Positions 29,601-38,661 of a stretch of DNA of 64,000 bases are shown here, piece after piece (the first letter of the stretch is position 1; each line of letters starts with the position of its first letter). The position numbers and the translations under genes were made by a program. This DNA comes from Ecdyonurus torrentis (lineage: Eukaryota > Arthropoda > Insecta > Ephemeroptera > Heptageniidae). The stretch spans positions 18,729,298 to 18,793,297 of the forward strand of contig OX439137.1 of assembly GCA_949318235.1 (NCBI GenBank). The letters run 5' to 3'. The notes beneath the pieces are model-generated. The model was not told where the DNA came from, did no database searches, and saw nothing but the letters and a program-made list of their open reading frames with translations.

Positions 29601-31742
29601 ATGTAATCCTCTGATTAATAAACTTGTTTATGAATTTGAGTTTTCTGAGAAGTATGTGTGGTAAAACAAGATTAGATAGGGTAAGGAATACTTGGGTGAT
29701 GGAGAAATGTGGAGTAAAAGAAACTGTGACTGAGAAGTATGAGAGCAGTGTGTTATGTAAGGTGGTTTGGTCATGTTGAGAGAATGGGTGATGAAAGAAT
29801 AGCAAAACAGGTACATATTCCATAGCTGAGTGGATGGAAGGAGAGATAGAGGCAGCTTGCCTAAAACATCATGGTCTGAGGTGGTTGGAAGATGTTTGAA
29901 AAATAAGAATGTACGCTGCAGTATGAGATGCAAAAGGAAATGTATGAAACAAGGTATGAGACTGGAGGAAGCAAGTGAAGTACTGTATGTCAGGATAGGA
30001 AGTTGTGGAGGTCTATCACTGGGTCACTACCACGAAAGGGATTATAGCATCATGATATGTATGTGTTTATGTATATTAAATAGTTTTTGTTTTCCCCCGT
30101 GTTTTATGTTATTTACAAGATCTACAGTATACAGAGTGTATAAGTATACAGAATGCACTTTGATGCCATACTGAAGCAATAAACAACATTGCTCAGCATA
30201 GGACAAACATCGTTTTATTCAATTTTCTTTGAAAAATTAGTTTGTTTGTTTTATTAATATTTGTTTGTTTAACAGGTTATACTGCTGGGCCTGCTTGTTT
30301 TACAACACCAAAAACCAGACGTGGGCTTGTGATGGGTTCAATCACTTCCATTCAGAGCCTGATATTCTGTCAGCCTTGGAGGAGCATGGAGAGTGCGAGG
30401 AACACCGTGCAGCGGTGGAGAGACTGGCCAGTGTGGCGGAGGTGCAGGAGGTGGAGGTGCAGGAGAACCTCGTCAGTTCTTCAGAGAACATTGCGGCAAG
30501 TCTAGAGGAACCTACTGAAGTACCCATGGACATCAGCTTGGTTAGTATTATTATATTCAACTTGCATAGAAAACAATACACATACATTTTTAGTGGTTTT
30601 TATTATGTTAGTGCGTCTCAGTATTGCTGGAATAATTATCAATGTTCATTGTTATGAAACTTCTTCATTGATTAAGGCAGGAAATTGACTACCGCAAAAT
30701 TTAACTAAAAAGTTGTAAGAAAAGAAAAAATCTGAAATTTTGCACAGTGATACAATAGGATGAAGTATCTTCACAAATTTAAAAAGTAATAATAATAAGG
30801 ATAAATACTAAAGAAAATTTTGAAATGCAATGCTAGGAGAAAGCATACACTGGTCTTACCATAGTGAAGAGAGTCCCATAGTTTGGTGACAATTCTTGCT
30901 AGCACAGATATAAAAACTAGCATATTGCAAATATTTTGGTACGTAATAAACTACAAGAGAGATGGAGTGTTTTCATCAGTCATTACAGACTTGGAGAGAA
31001 TTAATAGTTTCTCTCCAAGTCTGTAATGACTGATGAAGACACTCCATCTCTCTTGTAGTTTATTGCTGAAATATTTCCAATATTTTATATCTGTGCTAGC
31101 AAGATTTGTCACCAAACTATGGGACTCTCTTCACTATGGTAAGACCAGTGCTGGTTTCTCCTAGCATTTACTTTCAATTTTATCATATTTATCAACTTGG
31201 CCTATCCTATAAATTTATTATGTATTCTTGCCCTTTCAAATGTTTTGTAATAAAAATTACGTATTTAGATAATTTGTATATTTACAATTTTCTTATTCTT
31301 GTTGCAGCCCACATCTAGTCCCCCCACTCTTGCACCCCAAGTGGACCTCACCTCCTCTGTTGCACCACCACTGTACAACACGACAGCTACACAAGATATC
31401 ATAGACAAAATACTGATGATTCCACTCAAAGAACGTCCCAGTTCCTCCGTAGTGAAATATTACGCTGCATTACCTAAGCCGACGCCTTTGTTAGTCAGAC
31501 AGCAACGTGAGACTGACGTCACCCTCACGTGCAATCTATACGTCAAGTACGACTGGATCACAGGGAGTATCGTACATCAGAAACTGTACTGTTGGCCGTG
31601 CCTATTGTGCAATGTATCCAAGGGTAATTGGAGTTGTAGCGGGTATGGTAAGATGATAGATAATAAGATTGCATCACATGTTAATAGCTTGAGTCATAAG
31701 TTAGCTGTAATACAGTTGGTCTCATTGCAAGTCAAATCTTAG
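24945..31742 (+). CDS. Five-exon gene for a tandem TTF/BED-like zinc-finger protein (about 1062 aa)
   Basis: Exons: 24945-26678, 27716-28207, 28836-29098, 30276-30540 and 31308-31742. All introns are GT-AG with compatible phases (0, 0, 2, 0). The product has five modules of about 100 residues. Each has a (G/E)(R/K)P element, W(L/I)T(G/E)(C/S), K-L-(F/Y)-C-x2-C-L and Hx5H; the predicted zinc ligands are C77/C80/H110/H116, C512/C515/H542/H548, C651/C654/H681/H687, C833/C836/H867/H873 and C1013/C1016/H1042/H1048. This is the TTF-type finger of hAT transposases and ZMYM1-like proteins. No DDE or hAT dimerisation region follows. A heptad-repeat block (about 182-420) separates modules 1 and 2. DNA binding and dimerisation are inferred; cellular role unknown. 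Confidence 0.82.
25483..26206 (+). repeat. 42-bp tandem repeat encoding 14-residue double heptads
   Basis: About 17 units of 42 bp encode variants of N-L-x-E-N-I-E-N-A-S-E-I-V-S. Hydrophobic residues fall at spacings 4-3-4-3 (L, I, A/V, V/I), the pattern of a continuous amphipathic helix or coiled coil exactly two heptads per unit. Units differ by several substitutions while length stays at 42 bp apart from occasional small in-frame changes, suggesting selection on the reading frame. The opposite strand shows a sham Phe/Gln-rich frame. Confidence 0.85.
26749..27131 (-). mobile_element. Palindromic MITE family B copy 2
   Basis: Ends CCCTTGTCAACTTA and AGTTGACAAGGG. The core has TATCACGTGACCAGAGCGGT and TGACGTCA, in the opposite order to copy 1. 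A 12-base G run interrupts it. No clear target duplication is visible. Confidence 0.8.
27173..27650. mobile_element. Palindromic MITE family C copy 2 (uninterrupted)
   Basis: Arms run from CAATAGCAGACGTTG to CAACGTCTGCTATTG with inner CAACAATACTAACAAAGTGC and GTGTTCCTGTCTACATTTAA. The unfilled centre shows what copy 1 (1893-2662) looked like before element B entered it. Confidence 0.82.
27716..28207 (+). CDS. Exon 2: TTF module 3
   Basis: Acceptor TATTTACAG|GAC, phase 0. It encodes 164 residues with GRP at about 618-620, WLTEC at 639, CWPC at 651-654 and Hx5H at 681/687, then a charged tail. The donor GCT|GTGAGTAT at 28207/28208 matches the consensus well and leaves phase 0. Without splicing the frame runs into phenylalanine-rich non-coding sequence. 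Confidence 0.85.
28208..28835 (+). other. Intron 2 with a CRE/CCAAT-containing patch
   Basis: AT-rich with TA and AAT runs. 28590-28720 is GC-richer and carries TGATTGGC (inverted CCAAT), CACGTG-like sequence and TGACGTCA. No MITE end was recognised, but the CRE context CGCATGACGTCA is that of family K. Confidence 0.55.
28836..29098 (+). CDS. Exon 3: N-terminal part of TTF module 4
   Basis: Acceptor CTTGCAG|CAA, phase 0. It encodes 87 residues plus two bases, with a Ser/Pro/Gln-rich linker, GRP, and WLTGC near residue 821. The donor AATAG|GTTTGT splits an Arg codon (AG|G). GC content is near half, unlike exon 1. Confidence 0.85.
29127..29187 (+). mobile_element. Left piece of an RTE-type LINE, duplicated at 29637
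   Basis: About 60 bp from GAGTTTTCTTAGAAGGATGT to AAGGAATACTTGG is repeated in diverged form at 29637-29697, where the element continues. The two flank the repeat I and LINE block, like a long target duplication. Confidence 0.7.
29189..29322 (+). repeat. Dispersed repeat family I copy 1
   Basis: It matches 33180-33310 with GCTTGAGTGAGATGATATAC and CTAGCCTCCTCTACTCTAT. No frame is seen. It may be part of a LINE body, as a LINE 3' end follows directly. Confidence 0.6.
29323..29636 (+). mobile_element. Jockey/CR1-type LINE 3' fragment
   Basis: One frame at 29350-29460 reads YGYSHLKFSIIYWGKS followed by VFVMQKRAVRTIVGNY, the conserved C-terminal region of Jockey- and CR1-group reverse transcriptases (SHLxYxIxxWG...LQKRAxRxIxG). 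After it comes a short 3' UTR ending CTGATTAATAAACTTGTTTA. It is strongly 5'-truncated and inactive. Confidence 0.85.
29637..30115 (+). mobile_element. RTE-type LINE 3' fragment with frameshifts
   Basis: Frames read TRLDRVRNTWVMEKCGVKE, then after a shift WFGHVERMGDERIAKQ, then after another shift DGRRDRGSLPKTSWSEVVGR. These are the C-terminal motifs (GHVERM, GRP-K-W) of endonuclease-reverse transcriptases of RTE and related LINEs. Broken reading frame; no activity expected. Confidence 0.8.
30149..30243 (+). mobile_element. MITE family K fragment next to a splice acceptor
   Basis: GAATGCACTTTGATGCCATACT, CATTGCTCAGCATAGGACAA and a TCTTTGAAAAATTAG block match K elements. The fragment ends beside the T-rich tract that serves as polypyrimidine tract for exon 4. 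Confidence 0.7.
30276..30540 (+). CDS. Exon 4: C-terminal part of TTF module 4
   Basis: The acceptor TTTAACAG|G completes the Arg codon from exon 3, so the spliced frame reads WLTGCVLRNRLYCWACLFYN without a break, strong evidence for the junction. Hx5H lies at 867/873, followed by an acidic Val/Glu-rich tail. The donor TTG|GTTAGT leaves phase 0. Confidence 0.88.
30670..30775 (+). repeat. Dispersed repeat EE
   Basis: It shares AATCTGAAATTTTGCACAGT and the following GATACA...GTATCTTC with 33510-33620, and a shorter match at 22300-22375. Confidence 0.55.
30830..31170. mobile_element. Palindromic MITE family E copy 2
   Basis: The ends are AATGCTAGGAGAAAGC and CTGGTTTCTCCTAGCATT, with inner arms as in copy 1 and the inverted ATTACAGACTTGGAGAGAA / TTCTCTCCAAGTCTGTAAT core. 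It is more symmetrical than copy 1. Confidence 0.85.
31308..31742 (+). CDS. Exon 5: TTF module 5 and stop
   Basis: Acceptor TTGTTGCAG|CCC, phase 0. It encodes 144 residues: a Pro/Thr/Ser-rich linker, ERP, WITGS at 1001-1005 (Ser replaces the Cys of other modules), CWPC at 1013-1016, Hx5H at 1042/1048 and a short tail to TAG. The Cys-to-Ser change argues that the WLTGC cysteine is not a zinc ligand. Confidence 0.85.
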   Translation, partial: PTSSPPTLAPQVDLTSSVAPPLYNTTATQDIIDKILMIPLKERPSSSVVKYYAALPKPTPLLVRQQRETDVTLTCNLYVKYDWITGSIVHQKLYCWPCLLCNVSKGNWSCSGYGKMIDNKIASHVNSLSHKLAVIQLVSLQVKS

Positions 31743-31756
31743 GGTGGGAATATTGG

Positions 31757-32176
31757 GTACAGTCAACCGGGGTAACGTTGAACGAGGGTTTCAAAAACAA
31801 TTTTTTTTTTTTTAAATAAAACCCATGGATAGTGTTTTTTTTTGGGGGGGGGGGTATTAAAAAAATTGCAGGCTTCATTGTTGTTTTTTTTAAGCCCAAT
31901 AAAACCCGCTACAGTACTTATGTTGTTGTTGTTTTTTTTTTTTTTTTAAATAGACATGTAAAAGCATTTTTTTCAAGTGTTGTTAAAAAAGCAATTATAT
32001 TTTTTCTTTCAAATATGTTTTCTATTTATATTTTGTATGAAATTAAAAATAAATAAGACCTTAAATTTAAATAAATTTTAACATAAAAGAAACATCAAAT
32101 TAATGAACGGGTAAAAGAAAAAACTTAGTATGTTTCAAATCATATTTTAAGCTTTATATTATATTCTTCAGAAATA

Positions 32177-32215
<39 letters not shown>

Positions 32216-32479
32216 CAGATGGGTTTTTTAAGTGGGTAAACCAAAAAAAAGGTTTTTTTTCTGTTTTTTTTTGGGGGGGGGGGGGGGGCTGGGGAAAATT
32301 CCGAAACCCTGCTTTGAACACCCATGTATCTCTAATTTGAGCACTCATTTGAAAATTTTGAAACATGCCATTAAGATCAAAAACAAATTTGAACAATAGG
32401 AAATTCTTCAAATTTCTAAAATGAGGCCCCAAGGGATAATAGGGTGTTCAGTGTTCAAAGTCACCCCAGTTGACTGTAC
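31757..32479. mobile_element. MITE DD with 26-bp inverted ends, carrying family A
   Basis: Ends GTACAGTCAACCGGGGTAAC and TCACCCCAGTTGACTGTAC are inverted repeats. TA-CAGT borders suggest Tc1/mariner type. A hAT MITE (31784-32311) is inserted just inside the left end. The element starts 15 bp after the stop codon of the zinc-finger gene and so probably lies in its 3' UTR. Confidence 0.8.
31784..32311 (+). mobile_element. hAT-type MITE, family A copy 2
   Basis: Ends GAGGGTTTC and GAAACCCTG, flanked by CGTTGAAC and CTTTGAAC, an 8-bp duplication with one mismatch. The interior shares blocks with 887-1288, including TAGACATGTAAAAG and poly(G)/poly(A) runs. The minus-strand frame at 32154-32432 is an artefact of these runs. 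Confidence 0.82.
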
Positions 32480-32486
32480 ATTCAAT

Positions 32487-32777
32487 ATAGACCCATTGCA
32501 TATCCTTGCATTTTTGTTGCCATGTTTGTGGTGCCTAATACATTGTCCAGCATAGAGGAAACTTCATTTTATCTCATTTGTCACAAAAATAAATGTTTTG
32601 TTTGACTTTAAGAATTTGTCTCATGTTCTTCTAGCTTATTAAGAGCTACAAATAAGGCTTAGATTGAGGTTTTGAAACTTTGTTATTATAAAAATAATGT
32701 TTTTCCTATGCTGGCCTATGTATTTCTGATCAACAAAATGGCAGCTCTTAAATATGTGTGGAAACTGGTCTATAGGC
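32487..32777 (+). mobile_element. MITE family M copy 1
   Basis: It starts TATAGACCCATTGCATATCC and ends AACTGGTCTATA, with GTATTGTCCAGCATAG-like and TTCCTATGCTGGCCTATGTA blocks. Also at 40790-41085 and, inverted, 59000-59320. Terminal TATAGAC resembles the TATAGGG of family K, so the two may share a transposase type. Confidence 0.8.
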
Positions 32778-33179
32778 AATGAGGAAGACTGCAAAAAAAA
32801 AAAAAGTAATTTTATTTTATATTAAATCTACAAGAAGACATTGTGGCCTGAATGAATTGATGTAATCTGACCAACGCACTAAAGTGCAGGTACAAAAAAA
32901 GTAGTTTTAAGATGCAGCCATGCTTGCAAAACAAAGAGAGACAACACATCTGCAGCTTTTTCTTGGTTTGCAAAATTTACATTTCATGATAAAATTTAAG
33001 AATGACACGTTTTTAACTTTTAATCATAATAATAAGTTTCTGCAAGAATTTAGTCTTTAATTTTCATATATTTCTAATTATTATAAGTACCTCTTTATCT
33101 AATTGTTATACATTGATGGCTAGTGACACCACGCCAAACTATACTTTTTGAATGTGACAGCTAGGTATCAAAGTTAACT

Positions 33180-33310
33180 TATTGATGGCTTGCAAGCTAC
33201 CTGCTTGAGTGAGATGATATACACCTACTTATATTTTGTCTAGCCTCCTCTACTCTATTCCACTTTCAGGATATTGTCAATCAAAATTACATATATTTTA
33301 GTTCGTTGGT
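33180..33310 (+). repeat. Dispersed repeat family I copy 2
   Basis: It matches 29189-29322 with few differences. No LINE tail follows here. Confidence 0.6.
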
Positions 33311-33509
33311 CACAATGTGAATTTCTAATTTTTTAGTTCATTTATTATTTTTATATAAATTTTGAAAATTAAAAATTGACATCACATGCATAGATGTGGG
33401 CATAGGAAAAAGTTGCCGACAGTGCCGTCATTTCTCAACTTTAAAATTTAATTGAACCAACAAAAAAATTATAAATTCACATATCTATAAATTCAGAACA
33501 ATTTCTTCT

Positions 33510-33620
33510 TTTAATGAGGCAAATCAGCTACTGTGGGATTTCACTAAAAAGTCATAAAAAAAGAAAAATCTGAAATTTTGCACAGTGATACATTAAAATA
33601 AGGTATCTTCAAAAAATAAA
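33510..33620 (+). repeat. Dispersed repeat EE, second copy
   Basis: CAGCTACTGTGGGATTTCAC and AAATCTGAAATTTTGCACAG match 22300-22375 and 30670-30775. Confidence 0.55.
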
Positions 33621-33704
33621 TAAATAAAAAATAATAATAAAAGGAGTCACCATGCTAGATATTAAATATGATTTTTGAAGTTTTAGTCCGATAAGAGCCC
33701 ATGT

Positions 33705-33850
33705 TAATTTAAATAATTATTTTCTCTCTTATCTGATATTCACGGGTTGATGAAAATTGTATCATAGGTAGCTGTTACTGTTAACTTTCAAATGTCATCA
33801 TAAAGATTGCAAGTTTTATTTTTAGATTTTGAAATACAAGCTACCTGAAT
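33705..33850 (+). repeat. Dispersed repeat BB copy 1
   Basis: TTATTTTCTCTCTTATCT followed by CACGGGT, TCATAGGTA and TTAACTTTCAAATG matches 53990-54130 in order and orientation. Confidence 0.5.
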
Positions 33851-33964
33851 ACAACCCTTAAAATATGCAATAAAATTACTTAACTCCTAAATTTTTTTAC
33901 TCTTCCTCATTGTCTAATGTATTGTATTGAAAATGTGAATGTGAAATATAATGGAAGGAGAAAC

Positions 33965-34038
33965 AATACACTGGTCTTACCATAGTGAAGAGATATAGTC
34001 CCATAGTTTGGTGACAAATCTTGCTAGCACAGATATAG
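33965..34038. mobile_element. Family E left-arm fragment
   Basis: CACTGGTCTTACCATAGTGA, CCCATAGTTTGGTGACAAAT and GCTAGCACAGATATA are present; the right half is absent and a family K end follows at once. Confidence 0.65.
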
Positions 34039-34085
34039 TGTGTGTACGCATGACGTCATTCTGAGTGCTTTTTGATGCTCTTCTT
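34039..34085 (+). mobile_element. Family K end fragment
   Basis: GTGTGTACGCATGACGTCAT and GAGTGCTTTTTGATGCTCTT match the start of K copy 1. Confidence 0.6.
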
Positions 34086-34509
34086 CCTCTTTTGTGAATT
34101 CATAAAATCGAGTTTTTACTGTATTTGTGTAAGTTGTGTCATTAAGACTTTCGCCAAGCTATGGTCTTCATCGTGGTAAGGCACTGCTTATTGGTTTCTT
34201 CCATCCTTTTCTTGATTACATGTTTAATTTTAAACTTTCCTAATTAATTATACATAATGTATAAGACTTGTTTCAAATCTCAAATTTAACTTGTAGTATC
34301 GTGGCTAAAAATAGGTTTAATGAGTGTTTTAAAAATGGACCATTATTATTTTTTTTTCCCCCCCCAAGAAAGAGGGTGACAATTTTTTGGTTCCAAGTCA
34401 GAAATGTGATTTTACTTTGTATATAACTAATGTTTTATTAAAACAATAATAAATTAAATAAGTGTCTTTATTCAAAAAAATAAAGAAAAGGCTAGATATA
34501 CCAGCACTC

Positions 34510-35035
34510 TGGCCTTACTTAGCACAGTAGAAGTTGTATGGAGAGGTGGAGGTCTCACGTTGCACAGTGTTTTGTTGTAAAAAAAGGTTATTTTATAACT
34601 GAGAGTTTTCGTCATATGTTAATGGCATTATCAATCAAAGAAGAGATTTACTTGAGCACATCACAGTACAGTACAAGACTACACACTGCTCAGTGATGTG
34701 CTCAAGTAAATATCTTAATATTGAATTGTATACAAGTTAGCAGCTTCAGTAGCTAGTTCAATGTAATCAGCTTGTCACCAGGATTACATTAAACTGGCTA
34801 CTGAAGCTGCTAACTTGTATACAAATCAATATTAAAGAGATTTACTTGAGCACATCACAGTACAGTACAAGACTACACACTGCTCAGTGATGTTCTCAAG
34901 TAAATCTCCTCTTTGATTGATAATGTCATTAATATATGACGAAAGCTCTAAGTTATATAAACATTATAACAAAACACTGTGCCACGTGACACCTCGACCT
35001 CTCCATGCAACTTCTACTGTGGTAAGTAAGGCCAG
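34510..35035. mobile_element. Family S copy 2, expanded by a family R insertion
   Basis: Outer arms match 19630-19955. The centre hairpin (ATTTACTTGAGCACATCAC ... GTGATGTGCTCAAGTAAAT) is present twice, on either side of an R element. Either R transposed into a dimeric centre or the insertion was accompanied by a duplication of about 80 bp. Confidence 0.8.
34719..34831. mobile_element. Palindromic element R with TTAA flanks
   Basis: The 113-bp palindrome TATTGAATTGTATACAAG...CTTGTATACAAATCAATA is flanked by TTAA at 34715-34718 and 34832-34835, the target duplication of piggyBac-type elements. Confidence 0.75.
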
Positions 35036-35039
35036 TGCT

Positions 35040-35104
35040 GCTAATTATATAATTTTTTCTTAATTATTGATCCGAATTGCATGGTTTTTTCCTTAAATTC
35101 AAAA

Positions 35105-35138
<34 letters not shown>

Positions 35139-35585
35139 GAAAGAAAAAAAAATTAAATGGCTTTATGGCAAAAGTGGAAAATGCTGCATGGAAAAAAAAT
35201 GAACTCTTTTTTATTTAAATACTACAAGTGATGCTGTTTAGCATTATGTATATATTGTGCATAATCATTTTTAAATTTTGAGACTGTCTTAGAATTTCTT
35301 AATCTACATGGCAGAGTATTCCAAAGACGAGCTGATGTTATTGTGTATAAATTTTTAAATGCCATAAGCAGGTGTTATATGAAGGCAGTTTTAATATGTT
35401 GTAATTTTAGCACATCTAGATTTTAATTGTAATATTTTGTTGAAGAAATTTTACTAAAATAATATTATTCACAATTTGCAGTAATCATCAATTTCATTTA
35501 CAGCATCCATTAGTAATTAGTTTTGTAAATAACAAAAATTTATTGATATAGTGAATTGTTTTAGATTGTGAAATCGCGTTTTTTT
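35040..35585. other. AT-rich spacer
   Basis: An AAT microsatellite lies at about 35105-35140. No gene or known repeat is recognised in the remainder. Confidence 0.45.
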
Positions 35586-36032
35586 AAGCCTCTTCTTAGT
35601 GTGTTTGTGAGAAAACTACTGCACTGAGGTCACAAATATTTAAATGTGGAATACTAGACATACTTTTACGTGTTTTAAGACTGTAAAATGCACTAATTTA
35701 ACATTATAGAAGCCTCTTGTTAGTGTGTTTGTGAGAAAACTACTGCACTGAGGTCACAAATATTTAAATGTGGAATACTAGACATACTTTTACGTGTTTT
35801 AAGACTGTAAAATGCACTAATTTAACATTGTAGAAGCCTCTTGTTAGTGTGTTTGTGAGAAAACTACTGCACTGAGGTCACAAATATTTAAATGTGGAAT
35901 ACTAGACATACTTTTACGTGTTTAAAGACTGTAAAATGCACTAATTTAACATTGTAGAAGCCTCTTGTTAGAGTATTTGTGAGAAAACTACTGCACTGAT
36001 TGTGAGGTCACAAATATTTAAATGTGGAATAT
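35586..36032 (+). repeat. 124-bp satellite X, 3.6 copies
   Basis: Units start AAGCCTCTTSTTAG at 35586, 35710, 35834 and 35958, exactly 124 bp apart, and are nearly identical. Each has ACTACTGCACTGAGGTCACA and ACATACTTTTACGTGTTT. Further blocks are at 60264-60440 and 61150-61470. Confidence 0.95.
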
Positions 36033-36055
36033 ATACCGTGTTTTCCGCAAACTTC

Positions 36056-36125
36056 AGAGCGCCTGTAAATTAGGCAACCCTTGCTGCACATAAGTAATAC
36101 AAGTTGCGTTTGCGATTTGCAGGCG
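36056..36125. repeat. Hairpin resembling the family J terminus
   Basis: GCGCCTGTAAATTAGGCAAC and GTTGCGTTTGCGATTTGCAGGCG are imperfect inverted repeats like the J hairpins at about 16016-16085 and 24522-24592. Confidence 0.5.
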
Positions 36126-36129
36126 GTTA

Positions 36130-36940
36130 TTAAAAAAAATATTCTTCTGCTCTAACTAAGATATTTATTTATCAATCATGGTGGAAGTGTGTAAAATTAT
36201 ATAAATGACCACCTCATACAAGCGCAATATGATCGAAAACTTTTTTTTGTTTTATAATATTACAATATTTTTATAGCCAATAAATAAATATAAATAAATT
36301 AGCCAATAATATTGTGTTGTGCGAGGAAACAAAAAATTATACATGAAAAAGAATAAAATATAAAATAATACATAATTTATGCTGCAATTATGTCACTATA
36401 GCATAAACAATGATAAAAATTAGAATAACCCAAATAATTATGCTGTACAATGGTATACTTTATTATTCTTTACATAAAGATAAATTAGAGCATAGATTAA
36501 ACAAATTGCCATTGAACAAATCGTGTTATGAAAATGTGCTACAGTCGTTATTTTTTACGTAAAAACAAAACTGAATGGACAACTTGCAATAAAGGAACTT
36601 TTTAAAATAATTTGAAATATTCTTAATGTATTTCTTATGGAAAAATTGTTTTCACTTACTGGTTGGTCCATTATTACAACTTTTGAGTAAAATTAATGAA
36701 ATTTTAAAATATCTCATCTGCATGAGCATATAACAAATATGACACAAAAACAAGAACAGATTAACATAACTTTTACTTCTTTTTACTTAGAGAGAGCGGT
36801 TATACATACAATTACGCAACATGTATGCTCTATAACACACGGAAAAAATATATTACGTAATTTATGCTGTATTTATGTCATTATAGCTTATACTAAATTA
36901 GAGCTACATAAATAATTATGCTCTTCAAAAATAGCATTTA
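36130..36940. other. AT-rich stretch with GCATAA words
   Basis: No gene. Words such as TTTATGCTG and ATAGCATAA recur, as in satellite Y further on. Confidence 0.45.
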
Positions 36941-36942
36941 TG

Positions 36943-37062
<120 letters not shown>

Positions 37063-37090
37063 CATAGTTAAATTATGAATTATAGGCCTA

Positions 37091-37395
37091 TATATATGCA
37101 TTCATGTTAAAGTCGACGCCAATGTTGGATAACTCAATAACATGGGTGGCATAGGAAAATAACTCATTTTGCTAGTTTAAAAACCGTATACAATAATTTT
37201 GAGAGCATTGATGCTGTAAATAGTTTAAATTATAGTATCTTAAGTATGTGAGAAAAATAACAATAACAAAAAATTAACCGATTCCCCAAAGAAATTTGCC
37301 TAAAACCAAATTTGTCCTATGCTGAGCAATGTTATTCACTACTCCAGTATGGCTTCCAAGCGCATTAAATATGACGTCATCCGCATACACCCTAT
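37091..37395 (-). mobile_element. MITE family K copy 4
   Basis: It runs from GCATTCATGTTAAAGTCGAC to ATATGACGTCATCCGCATAC and ACCCTATA; all family landmarks are present in inverse order. Confidence 0.85.
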
Positions 37396-37514
37396 AGCGT
37401 AGATTATGCTGTATTGAATAAATTGGGCTGAAAATAAGCTAGCATATTTATTACTTATTTATATTTTCCACGTGTGCATAAAAGACGCTAAAATAAAATT
37501 GTATTCACATGTAT

Positions 37515-37605
37515 AGTGTTCAGTGTATGCACATTGCATCATATAATGAATGCGCTTTGACGCCATACTGAAGCAATGAACAATAATATAATATATTTTT
37601 CAAAA
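37515..37605 (+). mobile_element. Family K 5' fragment
   Basis: GTGTATGCACATTGCATCAT, AATGCGCTTTGACGCCATAC and GAAGCAATGAACAA match the K start; the CRE has mutated here. Confidence 0.6.
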
Positions 37606-37617
37606 TAGGCTGAACTT

Positions 37618-37666
<49 letters not shown>

Positions 37667-38428
37667 ACTTTATTTGGATAATTATTTCAAAAAAAATCTC
37701 TCCCACACTTGAAAACCTACTTTTCAACTTATAGTTACAGCATATCATGCAATACTCTCAAAATTATTGCTATAAAAATATGCAGGGTGTTTATTTAAAT
37801 TTTTACTTTTTCAGATGCTTTTTTTAATTTGAAGTTTATTGATAAACTAGACTTATTAAACATCAAATTAAAGCTTAAGTTTTGACATTTTCTTTTCTGT
37901 TTTAAAATATGTGCTTTTGTCGATTTTTCTTCTGACTATATAGCGATGCAAAACAATACGAAGTGCGATTTCTTCGAAAACCAGACATTGGTAAACAGCG
38001 TTTTCAATGAAAAATATAATAATAATGATAATAAAAATTTTATATTAAAATTAATAAAATACAGTAAAAATTGTCTATCAAAAAGTTATTCAAACATATA
38101 CATCCTGTATTTCGCCCTCATCATCTGCTTTGCTCTTACTGCGGTACTAAAATATTTGAGAGAGTCAAGGTCTTTGCTGCTTTACCTGTCTACCTACCTA
38201 CCTTTTCTCTCTCTCTCTCACTGCCGTCATTCTACTCTCAGGTTACTGAGTTACGCTTACTAAAGGATAAATCATTAACACACACAAAAAACTTCATTCT
38301 CTTCTCTCTATGCAGTCCAACCAACCTCTACACTGGGTAAAATTTATATCATAAAAAATTAACCTATAAAATGTTTTAACACTTTTTTTTATTGCTTTTT
38401 TTTCTGTCTACATATATGCGATACATGC

Positions 38429-38430
<2 letters not shown>
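37606..38430. other. Spacer, no supported gene
   Basis: It includes a poly(T) tract (37620-37663). Overlapping frames at 37946-38340 contain one CSYCG motif but no splice or family support. Nothing else is recognised. Confidence 0.4.

Positions 38431-38504
<74 letters not shown>
38431..38504. repeat. (TA)n microsatellite
   Basis: About 37 TA units. Confidence 0.97.
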
Positions 38505-38507
<3 letters not shown>

Positions 38508-38584
38508 GTATGCCAAAAATCTAATTAGCAATAAAAATTAACATCCCTTTGTTCTCTAATTTGTGAGATAATGGAAAAAGGCGG

Positions 38585-38588
<4 letters not shown>

Positions 38589-38661
<73 letters not shown>

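Larger units (their letters stand above)
29099..30275 (+). other. Intron 3, a nest of LINE fragments
   Basis: It contains an RTE-type LINE (29127-29187 and 29637-30115) interrupted by repeat I and a Jockey/CR1-type LINE tail, then a family K fragment (30149-30243) that ends about 30 bp before the acceptor TTGTTTAACAG. Confidence 0.75.
30541..31307 (+). other. Intron 4 containing a palindromic MITE
   Basis: Repeat EE lies at 30670-30775 and family E copy 2 at 30830-31170. The acceptor is TTCTTGTTGCAG at 31307. Confidence 0.7.

Noticed and set aside
29830..30174. 114-codon frame as a host gene
   Set aside because: Its first part is the frameshifted tail of an RTE-type LINE within intron 3.
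32154..32432. Minus-strand 92-codon frame
   Set aside because: It arises from poly(A)/poly(G) blocks of the hAT MITE.
35586..36032. CRISPR-like direct repeats
   Set aside because: The 124-bp units are tandem without unique spacers, in a eukaryotic genome; this is a satellite.
38071..38340. Frame with CSYCG motif as a possible zinc-finger exon
   Set aside because: Only one C-x2-C pair, no matching His/Cys, no convincing splice sites, and the frame runs into CT-rich low complexity.
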